In this document: one piece after another, positions 14,639 through 14,674 of the stretch
Layout: each line of letters starts with the position of its first letter
Position numbering within the stretch: position 1 is the first letter of the stretch
Assembly: GCA_029251065.1 (NCBI GenBank)
Contig: JAQXEB010000233.1
Coordinates: 1 to 14,674 of the forward strand
Length of the DNA stretch: 14,674 nucleotides
Origin: Luminiphilus sp.
Lineage (GTDB): Bacteria > Pseudomonadota > Gammaproteobacteria > Pseudomonadales > Halieaceae
Direction: 5' to 3'
Translations under genes and position numbers: made by a program
The notes under the pieces: model-generated
The model's input: only the letters and a program-made list of their open reading frames with translations
The model's database searches: none
What the model was told of the DNA's origin: nothing

Positions 14639-14674
14639 ATGGATTCAAGCACAGTGAAAAGACCCAGCGGTCGC
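14639..14674 (+). CDS. rph: ribonuclease PH, N-terminal 12 codons (3' end outside window)
   Basis: The last 36 bases read MDSSTVKRPSGR. KRPSGR is the conserved beginning of RNase PH, the phosphorolytic 3' exonuclease that trims tRNA precursors. AGAAGG at 14627-14632 lies 6 bases before the ATG and supports this start; GTG at 14654 (KRPSGR directly after the start) is an alternative nearer the usual E. coli length. The gene is divergent from yicC, its normal neighbour in gammaproteobacteria. Only the first residues are seen, so the call rests on the short motif plus context. Confidence 0.85.
   Translation, partial: MDSSTVKRPSGR

Noticed and set aside
1..14674. Search for mobile elements, CRISPR repeats, tRNA genes, toxin-antitoxin pairs or defence genes
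   Set aside because: No transposase, integrase, direct-repeat array, tRNA-like fold or defence domain was seen; the genes are tightly packed core functions with no gap over about 80 bp.

Overview
The window looks like an ordinary stretch of core chromosome from a gammaproteobacterium. The evidence is the gene order on the right: divergent rph / yicC, then gmk-rpoZ-spoT-ridA, with recG and ubiA close by. This arrangement is familiar from Pseudomonas-like and marine gammaproteobacteria. The TakP-type TRAP transporter and the many GTG/TTG starts fit a marine oligotroph, perhaps of the OM60/NOR5 (Halieaceae) kind, but that placement is inference. There is no rRNA, tRNA, IS element, phage gene or CRISPR array, and no gene-free stretch longer than about 80 bases.

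Left part (1-4206): the 3' end of uvrD is followed after 7 bases by a TRAP solute-binding protein gene (dctP, TakP type) on the + strand. Facing it on the - strand is dctQ-dctM-yciA: the two TRAP membrane subunits and a hotdog acyl-CoA thioesterase. The periplasmic and membrane parts of what is probably one transporter thus lie in two converging units. Their 3' ends overlap by 14 bp, and that overlap is an inverted repeat.

Middle (4279-10100): yaaA (+) converges with zero gap on recG-ubiA-FemAB-like GNAT gene (-). An atypical SDR/epimerase-like gene (+) diverges from recG across 40 bp. A 9-bp-stem hairpin lies at the yaaA/FemAB-like junction.

Right part (10113-14674): a - strand run yicC-gmk-rpoZ-spoT-ridA, with the first 12 codons of rph leaving on the + strand at the edge. 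yicC, gmk, rpoZ, spoT and ridA cover RNA processing, GMP/GDP supply, the RNA polymerase omega subunit (part of a ppGpp site), ppGpp turnover and enamine/imine detoxification. A good sigma70-type promoter lies between gmk and rpoZ. Its segment after the -10 is all G/C, as in promoters repressed by ppGpp.

I see no previously undescribed system. The points most worth a second look are an EFKD motif in the SpoT synthetase domain where SpoT proteins normally have RxKD, the rpoZ-spoT promoter, the split TRAP transporter with its shared-terminus palindrome, and the high share of non-ATG starts (7 of 15).
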